Counted from the stretch's first letter, positions 26,541 through 35,980 are shown. The stretch: DNA of 64,000 nucleotides from Halosimplex amylolyticum (GCF_051414035.1 NZ_JBLKNW010000002.1:496001-560000), one strand, 5' to 3'. The notes: a model not told the origin generated them from the letters alone. Made by a program: numbers and translations.

Positions 26541-27305
26541 ATGAAGTTCGGCCTCTGTACGATCTCCAGCAAAGACCGTCCGGTCGAGGAGGTGATCGGG
26601 CTGGCGGCAGACGCCGGCTACGACGGGGTCGAGGTCTGGGGGAGAGACCACGTCGGCGACGGGTCGACCGAGACCTGTGAGGGGATCGCCGCGGCCGCGG
26701 CCGATCGCGGCCTCGAAATCGCGGCGTACGGGTCGTACCTGCGCTGCGGGGACGACGACGTCGAGGACGTGCTCGAACACGAACTCGCGGTCGCGGACCG
26801 CCTGGGGGCGGCGACGGTCCGCGTGTGGGCCGGGCGCCAGGAGTACGGCGACCACGACCCCGACCACTGGGACGCGGTCGTCGCCGACCTCGAACGGGTG
26901 ACCGAGCGCGCCGGCGACCGCGGCCTGTCGGTCACCGTGGAGAAACACGCCAACACGCTCACGAACGACCGCGAGGGGGCCCGCCGCCTGATCGAGGCCA
27001 TCGACGACGAGCGGTGCGGACTCAACTACCAGCCCGGGTTCTCCATCCCGGCGGCGGAGATCGAGCGCGAGGCGGAGACCCTGGCCCCGCTGTCGAACCA
27101 GTTGCACCTCCAGGGCACCCGGGAGCGGACCGGGAAGGACAGAGCGCCGCTCTCGGCGGTGTATTACGATCTCGCGGCGGTCCTCGACCCGTTCCTCGAC
27201 CGCGGGTTCGACGGCTACGCCAACGTCGAGTTCGTCACCGACGAGCGGCCGTACCGCGAGGCGATCGAGGACGACCTGTCGCACCTCCGCTCGCTCGTCG
27301 CGTGA
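26541..27305 (+). CDS. TIM-barrel sugar isomerase/epimerase (AP endonuclease 2 fold)
   Basis: A 254-residue protein of the xylose-isomerase-like TIM-barrel superfamily. The N-terminal MKFGLCTISSKDRPVEEV and the segments VTVEKHANTLT (about 130) and FVTDERPYREAI hold the Glu, His and Asp residues that normally bind metal. Relatives interconvert ketoses and aldoses, dehydrate inosose or eliminate from 3-keto-glycosides. ATG 26541 is preferred over 26526, since GGAGG falls eight bases before it. The placement beside three Gfo/Idh dehydrogenases suggests it acts on their keto-sugar products. Confidence 0.85.
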   Translation: MKFGLCTISSKDRPVEEVIGLAADAGYDGVEVWGRDHVGDGSTETCEGIAAAAADRGLEIAAYGSYLRCGDDDVEDVLEHELAVADRLGAATVRVWAGRQEYGDHDPDHWDAVVADLERVTERAGDRGLSVTVEKHANTLTNDREGARRLIEAIDDERCGLNYQPGFSIPAAEIEREAETLAPLSNQLHLQGTRERTGKDRAPLSAVYYDLAAVLDPFLDRGFDGYANVEFVTDERPYREAIEDDLSHLRSLVA

Positions 27306-27354
27306 GGACACGGAAGTTTCATACTGTCTCGCTGACGAGTGGTACTCGAAGAAC

Positions 27355-28053
27355 ATGGAATCGGTACGCGTAGCGCTGCTCAACGCCTCGTACAACGACG
27401 CCGCCACACGGAAGAACTTCCACCGGGACGTCGACGCCGACCTCCGAGAGTTCACCGTGAACGACGGCGAACTCCCCGGCGGCTACGACTACGACGCCGC
27501 GATCGTGAGCGGTTCCGGCGCCTCCGTCTACGGCGACGAGCCGTGGATCCCGCCGCTACTGGAGTGGGTCGACGGCGCGGTCGAGCGCGACCTGCCGCTG
27601 CTCGGCGTCTGCTTCGGCCACCAGCTACTCGCGCGCGCGCTCGGCGGTGAAGTGCGCGACATGGGCGAGTACGAGATCGGGTACCGCGAGATCGACCGCG
27701 TCGGCGAATCGGAGTTACTCGCGGGCGTTCCGGAGCGATTCCTCGCGTTCACGACGCACTCCGACGAGGTAGCGCGGCTGCCGCCCGACGCCGACCTGAT
27801 CGCCGAGAACGACTACTCGGTCCAGGGGTTCCGTCGCGGCCGCGTCTTCGGCGTCCAGTTCCACCCGGAGTACGACGCCGAGACAGCCGAGACCGTCACG
27901 CGCGACAGGGACCTCGCCGCCGACCACGAGCAGGCCGTCCTCGAGAGCATCTCGGTGGAGAACGTCGCCGCCGCCTACGAGGCCAAGTCGCTGTTCGACA
28001 ACTTCCTGTCCCACGCAGCCGATGGCGCCCCCGACGATCCCAACATCCGTTGA
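27355..28053 (+). CDS. Class I glutamine amidotransferase-like protein
   Basis: A 232-residue stand-alone GATase1 domain. The catalytic triad is visible: Cys86 in G-V-C-F-G-H-Q, and His170 with Glu172 in V-Q-F-H-P-E-Y. It is related to GuaA-type glutaminase subunits and to gamma-glutamyl hydrolase-like proteins. A TTTCATAC element about 31 bases upstream is a plausible promoter. It is the last rightward gene before the transporter genes. It could release ammonia or hydrolyse gamma-glutamyl compounds; no synthase partner is adjacent. Confidence 0.87.
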   Translation: MESVRVALLNASYNDAATRKNFHRDVDADLREFTVNDGELPGGYDYDAAIVSGSGASVYGDEPWIPPLLEWVDGAVERDLPLLGVCFGHQLLARALGGEVRDMGEYEIGYREIDRVGESELLAGVPERFLAFTTHSDEVARLPPDADLIAENDYSVQGFRRGRVFGVQFHPEYDAETAETVTRDRDLAADHEQAVLESISVENVAAAYEAKSLFDNFLSHAADGAPDDPNIR

Positions 28054-28162
28054 AGCGGCGATCGCCGCAGTAACGAGCGTCAACATCGGGAAGCGCACTG
28101 TCTCGGGGCATCGTCCTCGTGTAGTAAATCGTCTCCGGCCGGGGTCACTGGCCACCGTCTAG

Positions 28163-28219
28163 TTGTTCGTCCGTGGTTACGCTGTTCGTCCGTGGTTACG
28201 CTGTTCGTCCGCGGCGTCA
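28163..28219. repeat. 19-bp tandem repeat, three copies (last one degenerate)
   Basis: The unit CTGTTCGTCCGTGGTTACG occurs at 28163-28181 (with a first-base change) and 28182-28200, with a degenerate third copy at 28201-28219. It lies between the convergent amidotransferase and transporter genes. Confidence 0.85.
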
Positions 28220-28320
28220 CCGTTGGCCCGTGCGCCGCTCCCCCGGCGACCGACGCGATAGAATTGCGAACGGGGAAAACGAGTCACGGGTAAGCGACCG
28301 ACCGAGGTCGGCGGCCGTCG

Positions 28321-30261
28321 TTACTTCGGGCCGATGTAGCCGCGCTTGAGGGCGCGGTAGGCGCCGCGGTAGGCTTCCCACTCTTCGTTGATATCGAAGC
28401 TCCACTCGGAGGTCTTGCCCCAGGAGCCGTTGATCTCCTCGTACATGTCGATTCCCGGGAGATAGAAGTTCCACAGCCAGCTGAACGTCTCGGCGAGTTC
28501 CTGGTTGTGTTCGTCAGTCTGGGCAGTCTGCCACTCCTGGTAGCGCTCGTAGAGATTGACCTCCTGGGTGGACCCGGAAAGGCCCTCCTGGCCGACCGTC
28601 TCGGGGATCTCCACGACGAGTTCCTTGCCGTTGTACGGTGACCGCTCTTTCCCGTTCTCCAGCGCTTGCTCGACGACGGCCTGTTCACCGAGGTCGTTGC
28701 CGGCCTTGTGCGTCGGCCTGAAGAACGAAGACGGGTGTGCAACGAGCGAGCCGTGACTGAAGATCGACAGGTCGAACTCGATGCTGCTCTCGGTCCGGTC
28801 GTTGTACGACGCGCCTTCGAGGGCGCTCATGTTCACCTCGAACCCGAACTGCGAGAGCTGGTCCGTGATAGTCCGGGCGGGGTTCGACTCCCGCTGGGGG
28901 ATGACGATATCGAGGGCGACCTGCTCTCCGTCGGGGCCGAGCCAGGTGTCGCCGTCCTGTTCGTAGCCCTCCCCCTGGAGGAGTTCCGCGGCGCCGCTCT
29001 CGTCGGACTTGATGGGGTACTCGATGAAGTCGTCGGCGTAGTCGCCGAGCCACTCCTCGGTCACGCTCTCGGTGAGACCGGTCTGGCGCACCCGGGGCGT
29101 CGTCTGGCTCGATTCGTTCGTGGAGATGTGCTCCAGGCTGAGGGCGTGGATGACCGCCCGCCGGAAGTTCAGGTTACGGGTGTGCTTCGACCCGGGGCCC
29201 TGCATCTGGAACTCGAGTTTCCGCATGAACGTGTCCTGGTACTCGGCGATCGTCTCGGTGTGGTCCGGATTGTTGCCGCCGAGCCAGTTCGCGAGCGTCG
29301 AGAAACCGAAGTCGTACTCGCCGCCCATGATGTTCTGGGCGACGGCCTCGCTGGCCGCGAGTTCGTAGTTCAGCTTGTCGATGTTGATCTGGTCCGAGAA
29401 CGGGTGGCCGTCGTGGAGTTCGCAGTAGATCCCCTGCTCGTCGTAGTCGACGATCTTGAACGGACCGTTGCCGAGCCCGTCCTCCATGACGGTCTGGATG
29501 TTGAGCGGCATCTCCTCGGCCATCCGCTCCTGGATATCCGTCCGCTCTTCGGACGTCGAGGCGTCTTCGAGTTCCTCGGCCCAGGGGCGCATGCTGTCCC
29601 GGTGGGTACGCAGCATCGCGCCGAGGTACCCGCCGAGCGAGTACTCCAGGAGCTGCGGGTTCTGCTGTTGCTTGTACTCGCGAACGAGCCGCTGTCCGTT
29701 GTTCTCGAGTTTGAGTTGTTCGAGGTTGCTCGAGTCGGGGCTGAGACGGCGGGCGACCTCCTCGAACCAGTACTTGTCGGCGGCCTTCACCTGGTCGCCG
29801 TTCCACCAGTGGAACTTGTCGTTGAAGTCGATAGTCACTTGCTGGGAGTCCCCGTCGTAGTCCCAGTCCTCGATCATCTCGAGGGTGACGGACCCGTCTG
29901 CGTAGAAGCGGACGACGGGTTCGAGCAGGAGCCAGGTGGGAGTCCAGGGATAGCTGGGCGCCCACGTATTGAAGTTCATCTCGCCGGGGATGGACTGCAT
30001 GAACGTCGTGATGGTGGTGTCACCCCCTGAACTGCCGTCGCCGTTCCCGTCGCCGCCACCGCCGCCATCGCCGTTCCCGTCGCCGTCGCCGTTTCCGTCG
30101 CCGCCATCGCCGTTCCCGTCGCCGTCGGCAGTGCCGTCACCGCTTTCGGAACAGCCGGCCAGCCCGGTGCCGAAGACCGCTGCGCTCGTCGCCATCATCT
30201 TGCGGCGCGTCAAGAACTCCTGTGCCGAGTCTATGCTACCGCTCTTGTCGCTGTTACCCAT
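28321..30261 (-). CDS. ABC transporter substrate-binding lipoprotein, Opp/Dpp family
   Basis: Extracellular solute receptor of family 5, delivering peptides or oligosaccharides to the permease pair encoded upstream. The 646-residue product has a Tat signal with R-R-K-M-M and a lipobox L-A-G-C at about residues 34-37, so it should be lipid-anchored outside the membrane. A Gly/Asp/Asn-rich linker (about 40-82), typical of haloarchaeal lipoproteins, precedes the receptor fold. ATG 30261 is chosen over an upstream TTG because TTTAAA lies about 27-32 bases before it. In archaea many members of this family bind sugars rather than peptides, so the ligand is open. Confidence 0.92.
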   Translation of the reverse strand: MGNSDKSGSIDSAQEFLTRRKMMATSAAVFGTGLAGCSESGDGTADGDGNGDGGDGNGDGDGNGDGGGGGDGNGDGSSGGDTTITTFMQSIPGEMNFNTWAPSYPWTPTWLLLEPVVRFYADGSVTLEMIEDWDYDGDSQQVTIDFNDKFHWWNGDQVKAADKYWFEEVARRLSPDSSNLEQLKLENNGQRLVREYKQQQNPQLLEYSLGGYLGAMLRTHRDSMRPWAEELEDASTSEERTDIQERMAEEMPLNIQTVMEDGLGNGPFKIVDYDEQGIYCELHDGHPFSDQINIDKLNYELAASEAVAQNIMGGEYDFGFSTLANWLGGNNPDHTETIAEYQDTFMRKLEFQMQGPGSKHTRNLNFRRAVIHALSLEHISTNESSQTTPRVRQTGLTESVTEEWLGDYADDFIEYPIKSDESGAAELLQGEGYEQDGDTWLGPDGEQVALDIVIPQRESNPARTITDQLSQFGFEVNMSALEGASYNDRTESSIEFDLSIFSHGSLVAHPSSFFRPTHKAGNDLGEQAVVEQALENGKERSPYNGKELVVEIPETVGQEGLSGSTQEVNLYERYQEWQTAQTDEHNQELAETFSWLWNFYLPGIDMYEEINGSWGKTSEWSFDINEEWEAYRGAYRALKRGYIGPK

Positions 30262-30287
30262 ACTATCTTTGTTCAAAGGGGATGGGG

Positions 30288-30293
30288 TTTAAA
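30288..30293 (-). promoter_or_regulatory. TATA box of the substrate-binding protein gene
   Basis: TTTAAA lies 27-32 bases upstream of the ATG at 30261 and is followed further upstream by a second AT-rich run, 30300-30316. A strong separate promoter fits the usual need for excess binding protein. Confidence 0.6.
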
Positions 30294-30484
30294 GATTACT
30301 TAATAATTATTATAGTTCCATCGGGGCCTGGCGCGTTCCGTCGACTGACGGGGAACTACCCTGGTCGGTCGACCCGGTACGAACTGCCGGGTGTGGGGCC
30401 GGGACACGGCCGGAGAGTAGTGCGCCCGGCCCTGGGACGCTCGATCTTCGGGACGACTCCGGGGAGCGGCGCCGGGACGTTCAC

Positions 30485-30745
30485 CTATCTCCGGTGGAGC
30501 ACTCTGACGAGCGCGTAGCCGACGCCGCCAGTGACGATCGCGGAGAGGCCGAACACGCCGAGCATCCCCGCGAGGACGCCGTCGTTCTGCGTGATGGTGA
30601 GGCCGCTCTCGAAAACCGCTGCGACGAGCAGCAAGACGAAGCCGGCGGCGACGGCCGACAACAGGAGCGACCCCCTGAGCGCTTTGAGTCCCCAGTAGAG
30701 GGTCTGCCATCGCGGGTTCGCGGTCTCGTCAGTTACTGATGCCAT
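30485..30745 (-). CDS. Small two-helix membrane protein in the transporter locus
   Basis: An 86-residue protein with a short acidic N-terminus and two predicted membrane helices, about residues 21-45 (SLLLSAVAAGFVLLLVAAVF) and 54-80 (AGMLGVFGLSAIVTGGVGYALV), ending in RVLHRR. ATG 30745 is preferred over 30793, as ATATTTATA lies 33-42 bases before it. It sits between the permease and binding-protein genes on the same strand. I do not recognise a family. It may be an accessory subunit of the transporter or an unrelated membrane protein. Confidence 0.65.
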   Translation of the reverse strand: MASVTDETANPRWQTLYWGLKALRGSLLLSAVAAGFVLLLVAAVFESGLTITQNDGVLAGMLGVFGLSAIVTGGVGYALVRVLHRR

Positions 30746-30971
30746 GGCTTCTGTAGTCAACGCCTCGTAGGACTGGCATATAAATATTGTCACACGTCAA
30801 GCCGTCTCCCATCCGAGACTCGCCACGACGTGACAGCGACCGGGGAACGGGTTCTCACTCGGTCGCAGCCCGGAACCGCGCGTTCTCGGTCCGGCGCGAC
30901 GCTCGGTGACCGAAGTTCGCTTCCAGAACGTGGTGAAACCGGGAAGGAGGAACCGTGTCGGCCCGGGCCGC

Positions 30972-32084
30972 TCACTCGGTGGGCGGCTGGTCGTCGTCGG
31001 CGCCGACCGTCTTGGTGTGACGCGCCCGGATGCGCGGGTTGAACACGCGATCCATGCCCTGGGAGAACAGGATGAACCCGAACGAGATGATCACGATCGC
31101 GCTCATCGGCCAGAGGATCTGGTAGAAGTTGCTCAGATCGACCAGGGCGAACGCCTCGCTGTAGGCGGTGTCCATCATGATCCCCCAGTTGGCCGTCGTG
31201 AACGGCAACACGCCGAGGAAGTACAGCGCGACGGACTCGAAGATGACCTTCCTCCCGGCCTGGGCCGCGTTGATGAGGACGTACGGCATGAGCTGCGGGG
31301 TGATGTCGCGAGCGAGGATCGTCTTCGTCGAGATTCCCATCGTCCGCGACGCCTCGACGTAGCTCTCCTCGCGAAGCGTGAGCACCTGGGACCGCAACGA
31401 CCGCGCCAGGCCCGGCCAGGCGTCGATCGCCAGGATGACTCCGACCAGCCACGCCTGTCGTGGCGGGTATATCGCCGCGATGACGATGACCAGCGGGAGA
31501 CCCGGCATCGTCATGACGACGTCCGTGAGGTACATCAGGACCGAATCGATCCGGCCGCCCTTGTATCCGGCCGTGACCCCGATGACCGTCGCGAACGCGA
31601 TGGAGACGATGGCGCCCGCGACGACCATCTCCAGCATGTCCGGCGTCGCGTGGACGAGCTGGCGTCCGATCGGTGAGCCGTAGTTGTCCGCGCCCAGCGG
31701 GAACCGGAGCGATATCCAGGGCAGTGAGACGGCCCCGAGCGAGACCTGCGTGACGTCGATCCACCCGCCGTCCTCGGTGATCGCGGCGAGCCCGCCCACG
31801 AACGGCGGGTAGTTGGTCGGCGCCTGATTCGTCGCGGGACTCTCGACCACTCGCGTCCCGACCGTCCCGCTGAGGACGAACAGCGAGATGATGAGGATGC
31901 CCAGCCGGGTCCGCCAGTCGCTCCACGCGACGCGCCCCGGCGCGAGCACGTACGCGTCGAGGATCCGGTCGAACCGCTCGCGGCGCGTGAGCTGGATGCT
32001 GTTGGAGTCGGCGAGTTGCCCGAACAGCTGGTCGTCGCTGAGCTGTGCGCCGCCGTCCGTGGAGGTCCGGTCAGTAGGACTCAT
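30972..32084 (-). CDS. ABC transporter permease, OppC/DppC type
   Basis: A 370-residue inner permease subunit. A long cytoplasmic N-terminus is followed by one helix (about 62-82), an extracellular loop and the conserved five-helix domain. The coupling loop that contacts the ATPase is at EASRTMGIS, matching the EAA motif. ATG 32084 overlaps the end of the upstream permease gene by 14 bases, indicating coupled translation. The first extracellular loop (about 85-145) is longer than in bacterial DppC. Confidence 0.92.
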   Translation of the reverse strand: MSPTDRTSTDGGAQLSDDQLFGQLADSNSIQLTRRERFDRILDAYVLAPGRVAWSDWRTRLGILIISLFVLSGTVGTRVVESPATNQAPTNYPPFVGGLAAITEDGGWIDVTQVSLGAVSLPWISLRFPLGADNYGSPIGRQLVHATPDMLEMVVAGAIVSIAFATVIGVTAGYKGGRIDSVLMYLTDVVMTMPGLPLVIVIAAIYPPRQAWLVGVILAIDAWPGLARSLRSQVLTLREESYVEASRTMGISTKTILARDITPQLMPYVLINAAQAGRKVIFESVALYFLGVLPFTTANWGIMMDTAYSEAFALVDLSNFYQILWPMSAIVIISFGFILFSQGMDRVFNPRIRARHTKTVGADDDQPPTE

Positions 32085-33156
32085 TCTCGCCTCCCGAGCC
32101 CGCACGCGGATCGACTATCCCGTAGGTGAACTCCGCGAGGAGGATCCCGACGAGCGTGACGATAGTGAAAAACAGGAACGAACCCATCAACAGCGGGTAA
32201 TCGCGCATGTTGATCGCGTCGAACGTGTACCAGCCGACGCCGGGGTACGTGAAGATGTACTCGAGGATGACGCTGCTCGAAAACACCGCGGCGATGCCGA
32301 TCATCATCTGCGTGTACAGCGGCAGGATCGCGTTCCGGGCGACGTACCGCGTCGCGATCCGGACGGAGCTGATCCCCCTGAGCCGAGCGACGCGGAGGTA
32401 GTCTTCCCCCAGGATCCGCACGGAGTTCCCGCGCATCGCCAGCGCGCCCCCGCCGAAGCCGACGATGAAACTCGACATGATCGGGAGCGTCCCGTGGTGG
32501 ACGATGCTCGTCATGAAGGGGACGTTCAGCCCCGCCTCGATGCTCGTGTCGTACCGGCCGCCGCTCGGGAACCAGCCCAGTTCGTGTGCGAAGAAGGCGA
32601 GGAACAGGATCGCGCCGACGTAGTAGGGGATCGAGTTCAGGAACGTCGCGACCACGGTCATCGTGCTGTCGAACCGCGACCCCTCCTTGTACGCCATCGC
32701 CGCACCCAGCAAGATGTTCGTGGAGTATCCCAGCGCGAGCCCGTAGACGCTGATGAACACCGACCACGGCATCGCCGTGAACAGGATGTCGAACACCGGA
32801 TCGCCGTACTGGATCGACTGGCCGAAGTCCTGGTAGAGGACGATGTCGCGGACGTACTCGTAGTATTGCAGGTAGATGGGCTGGCTCGGGTCGAACCCCG
32901 TGTGGACCTCGACCATCTGGTCGAGGATCTCCGGGTCCGCCGCCTGCCCGGTCCCTTCGAGCTGGGCCTCGAACTGCGCTCGCATCGCCTGCGCCGGGTT
33001 GCCGGGCATCAATCGGAACAGCGCGAACGTGATCGTCGTGACACTGATCAGCGTCAGAAAGGCGTGCCCGATCCGTCGCCAGTAGTACTCGAATCCGGCG
33101 AGGATCCCGAACACACCGGCGAGCGCGCTCCGGGCTCGTTCCAGGTGCGGTCTCAT
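32071..33156 (-). CDS. ABC transporter permease, OppB/DppB type
   Basis: A 361-residue permease subunit with an N-terminal helix (FLTLISVTTITFALFRLMPGNP), the family's P-G-N-P signature and six predicted helices in total. The EAA-like coupling loop is at DYLRVARLRGIS. A minus-strand CTATAATAG at about 33184-33194 provides a promoter with little or no leader. It forms the channel with the overlapping DppC-type gene. Confidence 0.93.
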   Translation of the reverse strand: MRPHLERARSALAGVFGILAGFEYYWRRIGHAFLTLISVTTITFALFRLMPGNPAQAMRAQFEAQLEGTGQAADPEILDQMVEVHTGFDPSQPIYLQYYEYVRDIVLYQDFGQSIQYGDPVFDILFTAMPWSVFISVYGLALGYSTNILLGAAMAYKEGSRFDSTMTVVATFLNSIPYYVGAILFLAFFAHELGWFPSGGRYDTSIEAGLNVPFMTSIVHHGTLPIMSSFIVGFGGGALAMRGNSVRILGEDYLRVARLRGISSVRIATRYVARNAILPLYTQMMIGIAAVFSSSVILEYIFTYPGVGWYTFDAINMRDYPLLMGSFLFFTIVTLVGILLAEFTYGIVDPRAGSGGENESY

Positions 33157-33252
33157 GTAAGCTGAATCAGACTGTGACCCGGAACCTATTATAGCTTGTC
33201 CTGCAATACCGGACGCAGCCAGTCCTGTCAGGCGATCTGGGTGCTCGATCGT

Positions 33253-33332
33253 CCGCCGAACGGCCGGTCCGCCGAACGGCCGGTCCGCCGAACGGTCGGT
33301 CCGCGGAACGGCCGGTCCGCGGAACGGCCGCT
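33253..33332. repeat. 16-bp tandem repeat, five copies
   Basis: Unit CCGCCGAACGGCCGGT is repeated five times without gaps (33253, 33269, 33285, 33301, 33317), with one or two changes in copies 3-5. The inner CCGnnCGG pattern makes each unit partly self-complementary. It lies upstream of the permease promoter. Confidence 0.9.
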
Positions 33333-33391
33333 ACCGAGCGGGCGCCGCTGTCACGTGGCGGGCCAGCGCCCGCGGCGTCGTCGGTCGACGC

Positions 33392-33613
33392 TCAGTCACA
33401 GTTTCGCAGAACGAGGCCGCTCAGCAGGGCGAGCACGCCGGTTCCGAGCAGGTTCATCACCGTCACCACGTAGGCCGGGGACCCGGCGTCGAGGAAGTAC
33501 AGCCAGACGAGCGAGAGTCCGAGCACGGCGACGGAGAAGGTGAAGACGAGGCGCAATCCCCGGTCGTAGTCACAGAGGTGATCGAGGAACGTCCTGTCGT
33601 ACTTACTTGCCAT
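33392..33613 (-). CDS. Small two-helix membrane protein between permease and ATPase genes
   Basis: A 73-residue protein with a charged N-terminus (MASKYDRTFLDHLCDYDRG), two membrane helices (about 22-41 and 49-69) and a short tail. A minus-strand CTTATTG about 26 bases upstream indicates a leaderless mRNA. It is on the same strand as, and flanked by, transporter genes, like the 86-residue protein at 30485. No family is recognised; it may assist the transporter. Confidence 0.65.
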   Translation of the reverse strand: MASKYDRTFLDHLCDYDRGLRLVFTFSVAVLGLSLVWLYFLDAGSPAYVVTVMNLLGTGVLALLSGLVLRNCD

Positions 33614-33707
33614 GTTTTCCGGGGCGGCCGCCGCGTCAATAAGCCTTCGCCACCGGGTGGGGGCGGGATCCGTCGCCGGACCGAGCGCCGCGGCGGAGCG
33701 AGCCGCC

Positions 33708-35888
33708 TCAGGTGACCTCGTCGACCGAGACCGTTTCGTCGTCGGCGAGCGGCTCGCTGTCCCAGTACTCGTGGGAGTCGACTTCCCGGAAGCACGCCAC
33801 GCGGGAGCCGTTGTCGGCGTCGAAGAGGTCCGGCCGCTCGCGCTGACAGACATCGCGAGCCTCCGGACACCGGGTGTGGAACGGACAGCCGGACGGCGGG
33901 TCGGTCGGGTCGGGGATGTCGATCTCCCGGACGGGCGGCTCCGTCGCCTGCGCCTCCGCGGCAGCGTCCGGGTCCAGCGGGGGCGTTGCCCACCTGAGCA
34001 CCTGCGTGTACGGGTGGCGAGGGTCGTGGATGATCTGCGCCGCCGGGCCGATCTCGACCAGGCGCCCGAGGTACATGATCCCGATGCGGCCGCCCGACTT
34101 CTCCGCGAGATACCGCGCGTTGGCGAAGTCGTGGGAGATGAACAGGTAGGAGGTGTCGAACATCTCCTGCAGGTTGAGCATCAGGTCCATCATCTCGACC
34201 CGGAGGCTCACGTCGAGCGCCGAGACCGCTTCGTCCGCGAGGATGAGGTCCGGGCTCATCAGGAGCGCCCGGAGGAGGACGACGCGCTGTTTCTCCCCGC
34301 CCGAGAGCTGGTGGGGGAAGCGGTCGGCGTAGTCCTCGGGGGGCTTCATCCCGACGCGCTGGAGGAGGTTGTGGATCACCGTCTCACGGTCGGTCGGGTT
34401 GAGGTCGGGACGCCATCGCTTCAGCGGCGCCGCGAGGCTCGTCCGCACGAGCCGCGACGGGTTGAGCGCGCTGCCCGGGTCCTGGTGGACGATCTGGAGG
34501 GCGCGCCGGATCTCGTCGTGGTCGAGGCCACCCTCGCCGCGCTTGGCTTCCCACACGTCCTGGCCGCGGTAGGCGACGGTCCCGTCCGTCGGTTCCTGGA
34601 TGCCGATCGCGGTCTTCCCGAGCGTCGTCTTCCCGCAGCCGGACTCGCCGACGAGGGCGACGACTTCGTTCTCGGCGATGTCGAGCGACACGTCGTCGAC
34701 CGCCCGGACCGTCATGTCCTCGTCGAAGAGCTTGTCGATGAACCCGGACTGGTCGAACTGGACGTCGACGTCTCGCAGCGAGACGACGGTCTCGTCGTCG
34801 CCCACCGGTGCCGGCTCCCCCGGCGGCTCGTCGGTCGTCTCGGTCCCGAGGTCGTACGCGACCGTGTCACGCGATCGCTCCCAGTGGAAACACGCCGCTT
34901 CCTGGCCCGGGTCGACGCTCCGGTACTCGGGGTCCTCCTGGACGCACCGCTCGGTTGCCAGCGGACACCGCGGATGATAGGAACACCCCGCCGGCGTGCT
35001 GACCGGGTCGGGGCTCTCGCCCTCGATCGGATTCATGTTCTCCAGTGCGGTGTCGACGCTCGGGACCGACTTCAACAGCGCCCGGGTGTAGGGGTGGGCC
35101 GCGTCCCGGATGACCCGCTCGCTCGGGCCGTACTCGACGAACTCGAAGGCGTACATGACGGCCAGTCGATCGGCCAACCCGGCCACGAGCGGCAGATCGT
35201 GCGTGATGAACACGATCGAGAGGTCGTACTCGTCCTGCAGCGTGTCGAGGAGACTCATGATCGACCGCTGCATGAGGAGGTCCAGCGCGGCGGTCGGTTC
35301 GTCCATCACCAGGACTTCGGGGTCGAGGACGAGACTGAGCGCGATGAGTGCGCGCTGTTTCATCCCGCCCGACAGCTCGTGGGGGAACGAGGAGAGGACC
35401 CGCTGAGGGTCCAGGTAGAGGTCGGAGAGGAGCTCGCGGGCGTGGGCCATGCGATCGTCCATCTCCCCGCCGTGGGCGCGGATCGTCTCCTCGAAGTGCT
35501 CTCCGATCTTCATCGTGGGGTTGAACGAGCTCATCGCCCCCTGGAACACCATCGCGATCTCCTCCCAGCGGAACTGTTCGAGCTGGTCGTCGCTCAGCGA
35601 GAGGACGTCGACCGGCTCGCCCTGTTCCGGCTGATACCAGACCTCCCCGGTGACGACCCCCGGGTCGACGACCGCGTGGAGCAGCGACGAGGCGAACATC
35701 GACTTCCCGCTCCCGCTCTCGCCGACGATTCCGAGTAGTTCGTCGCGATGAACGTCGAAGGTCACCTCGTCGAGGACTCGCGACTCACCTCGCTCCATGT
35801 CGAAACTCACCGAGACGTCCCGCACTTCCAGCACCGTCTCGGAGTGGCTGTCCCGTCGCGATCCGGCGTCGTACTCGCTGTGTGTCAT
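33708..35888 (-). CDS. Fused two-domain ABC ATPase (DppD-DppF type)
   Basis: A 726-residue protein carrying both ATPase domains of an oligopeptide or oligosaccharide transporter. Domain 1 has Walker A G-E-S-G-S-G-K-S (about 56-63), signature L-S-G-G-M-K-Q-R and Walker B V-L-V-M-D-E-P. Domain 2 has G-E-S-G-C-G-K-T-T, L-S-G-G-E-K-Q-R and L-I-L-A-D-E. Each domain ends in the family's Cys-containing extension (GCSYHPRCP...C and GCPFHTRCP...C), which can bind an Fe-S cluster in DppD/OppD relatives. Separate subunits are more usual. It is the most upstream gene of the transporter set. Confidence 0.95.
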   Translation of the reverse strand: MTHSEYDAGSRRDSHSETVLEVRDVSVSFDMERGESRVLDEVTFDVHRDELLGIVGESGSGKSMFASSLLHAVVDPGVVTGEVWYQPEQGEPVDVLSLSDDQLEQFRWEEIAMVFQGAMSSFNPTMKIGEHFEETIRAHGGEMDDRMAHARELLSDLYLDPQRVLSSFPHELSGGMKQRALIALSLVLDPEVLVMDEPTAALDLLMQRSIMSLLDTLQDEYDLSIVFITHDLPLVAGLADRLAVMYAFEFVEYGPSERVIRDAAHPYTRALLKSVPSVDTALENMNPIEGESPDPVSTPAGCSYHPRCPLATERCVQEDPEYRSVDPGQEAACFHWERSRDTVAYDLGTETTDEPPGEPAPVGDDETVVSLRDVDVQFDQSGFIDKLFDEDMTVRAVDDVSLDIAENEVVALVGESGCGKTTLGKTAIGIQEPTDGTVAYRGQDVWEAKRGEGGLDHDEIRRALQIVHQDPGSALNPSRLVRTSLAAPLKRWRPDLNPTDRETVIHNLLQRVGMKPPEDYADRFPHQLSGGEKQRVVLLRALLMSPDLILADEAVSALDVSLRVEMMDLMLNLQEMFDTSYLFISHDFANARYLAEKSGGRIGIMYLGRLVEIGPAAQIIHDPRHPYTQVLRWATPPLDPDAAAEAQATEPPVREIDIPDPTDPPSGCPFHTRCPEARDVCQRERPDLFDADNGSRVACFREVDSHEYWDSEPLADDETVSVDEVT

Positions 35889-35980
35889 CGTGCAATCATT
35901 GTTCGTGGATCACTCGCGTCCCATTCGCGACCGCTCTCGAACCCTGCCGCGGTCTCGTGCGATAGGTGTTGACATATGGT

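Noticed and set aside
33612..35738. A 708-codon frame antisense to the fused ATPase
   Set aside because: No recognisable domain; both ATPase domains on the other strand are complete.
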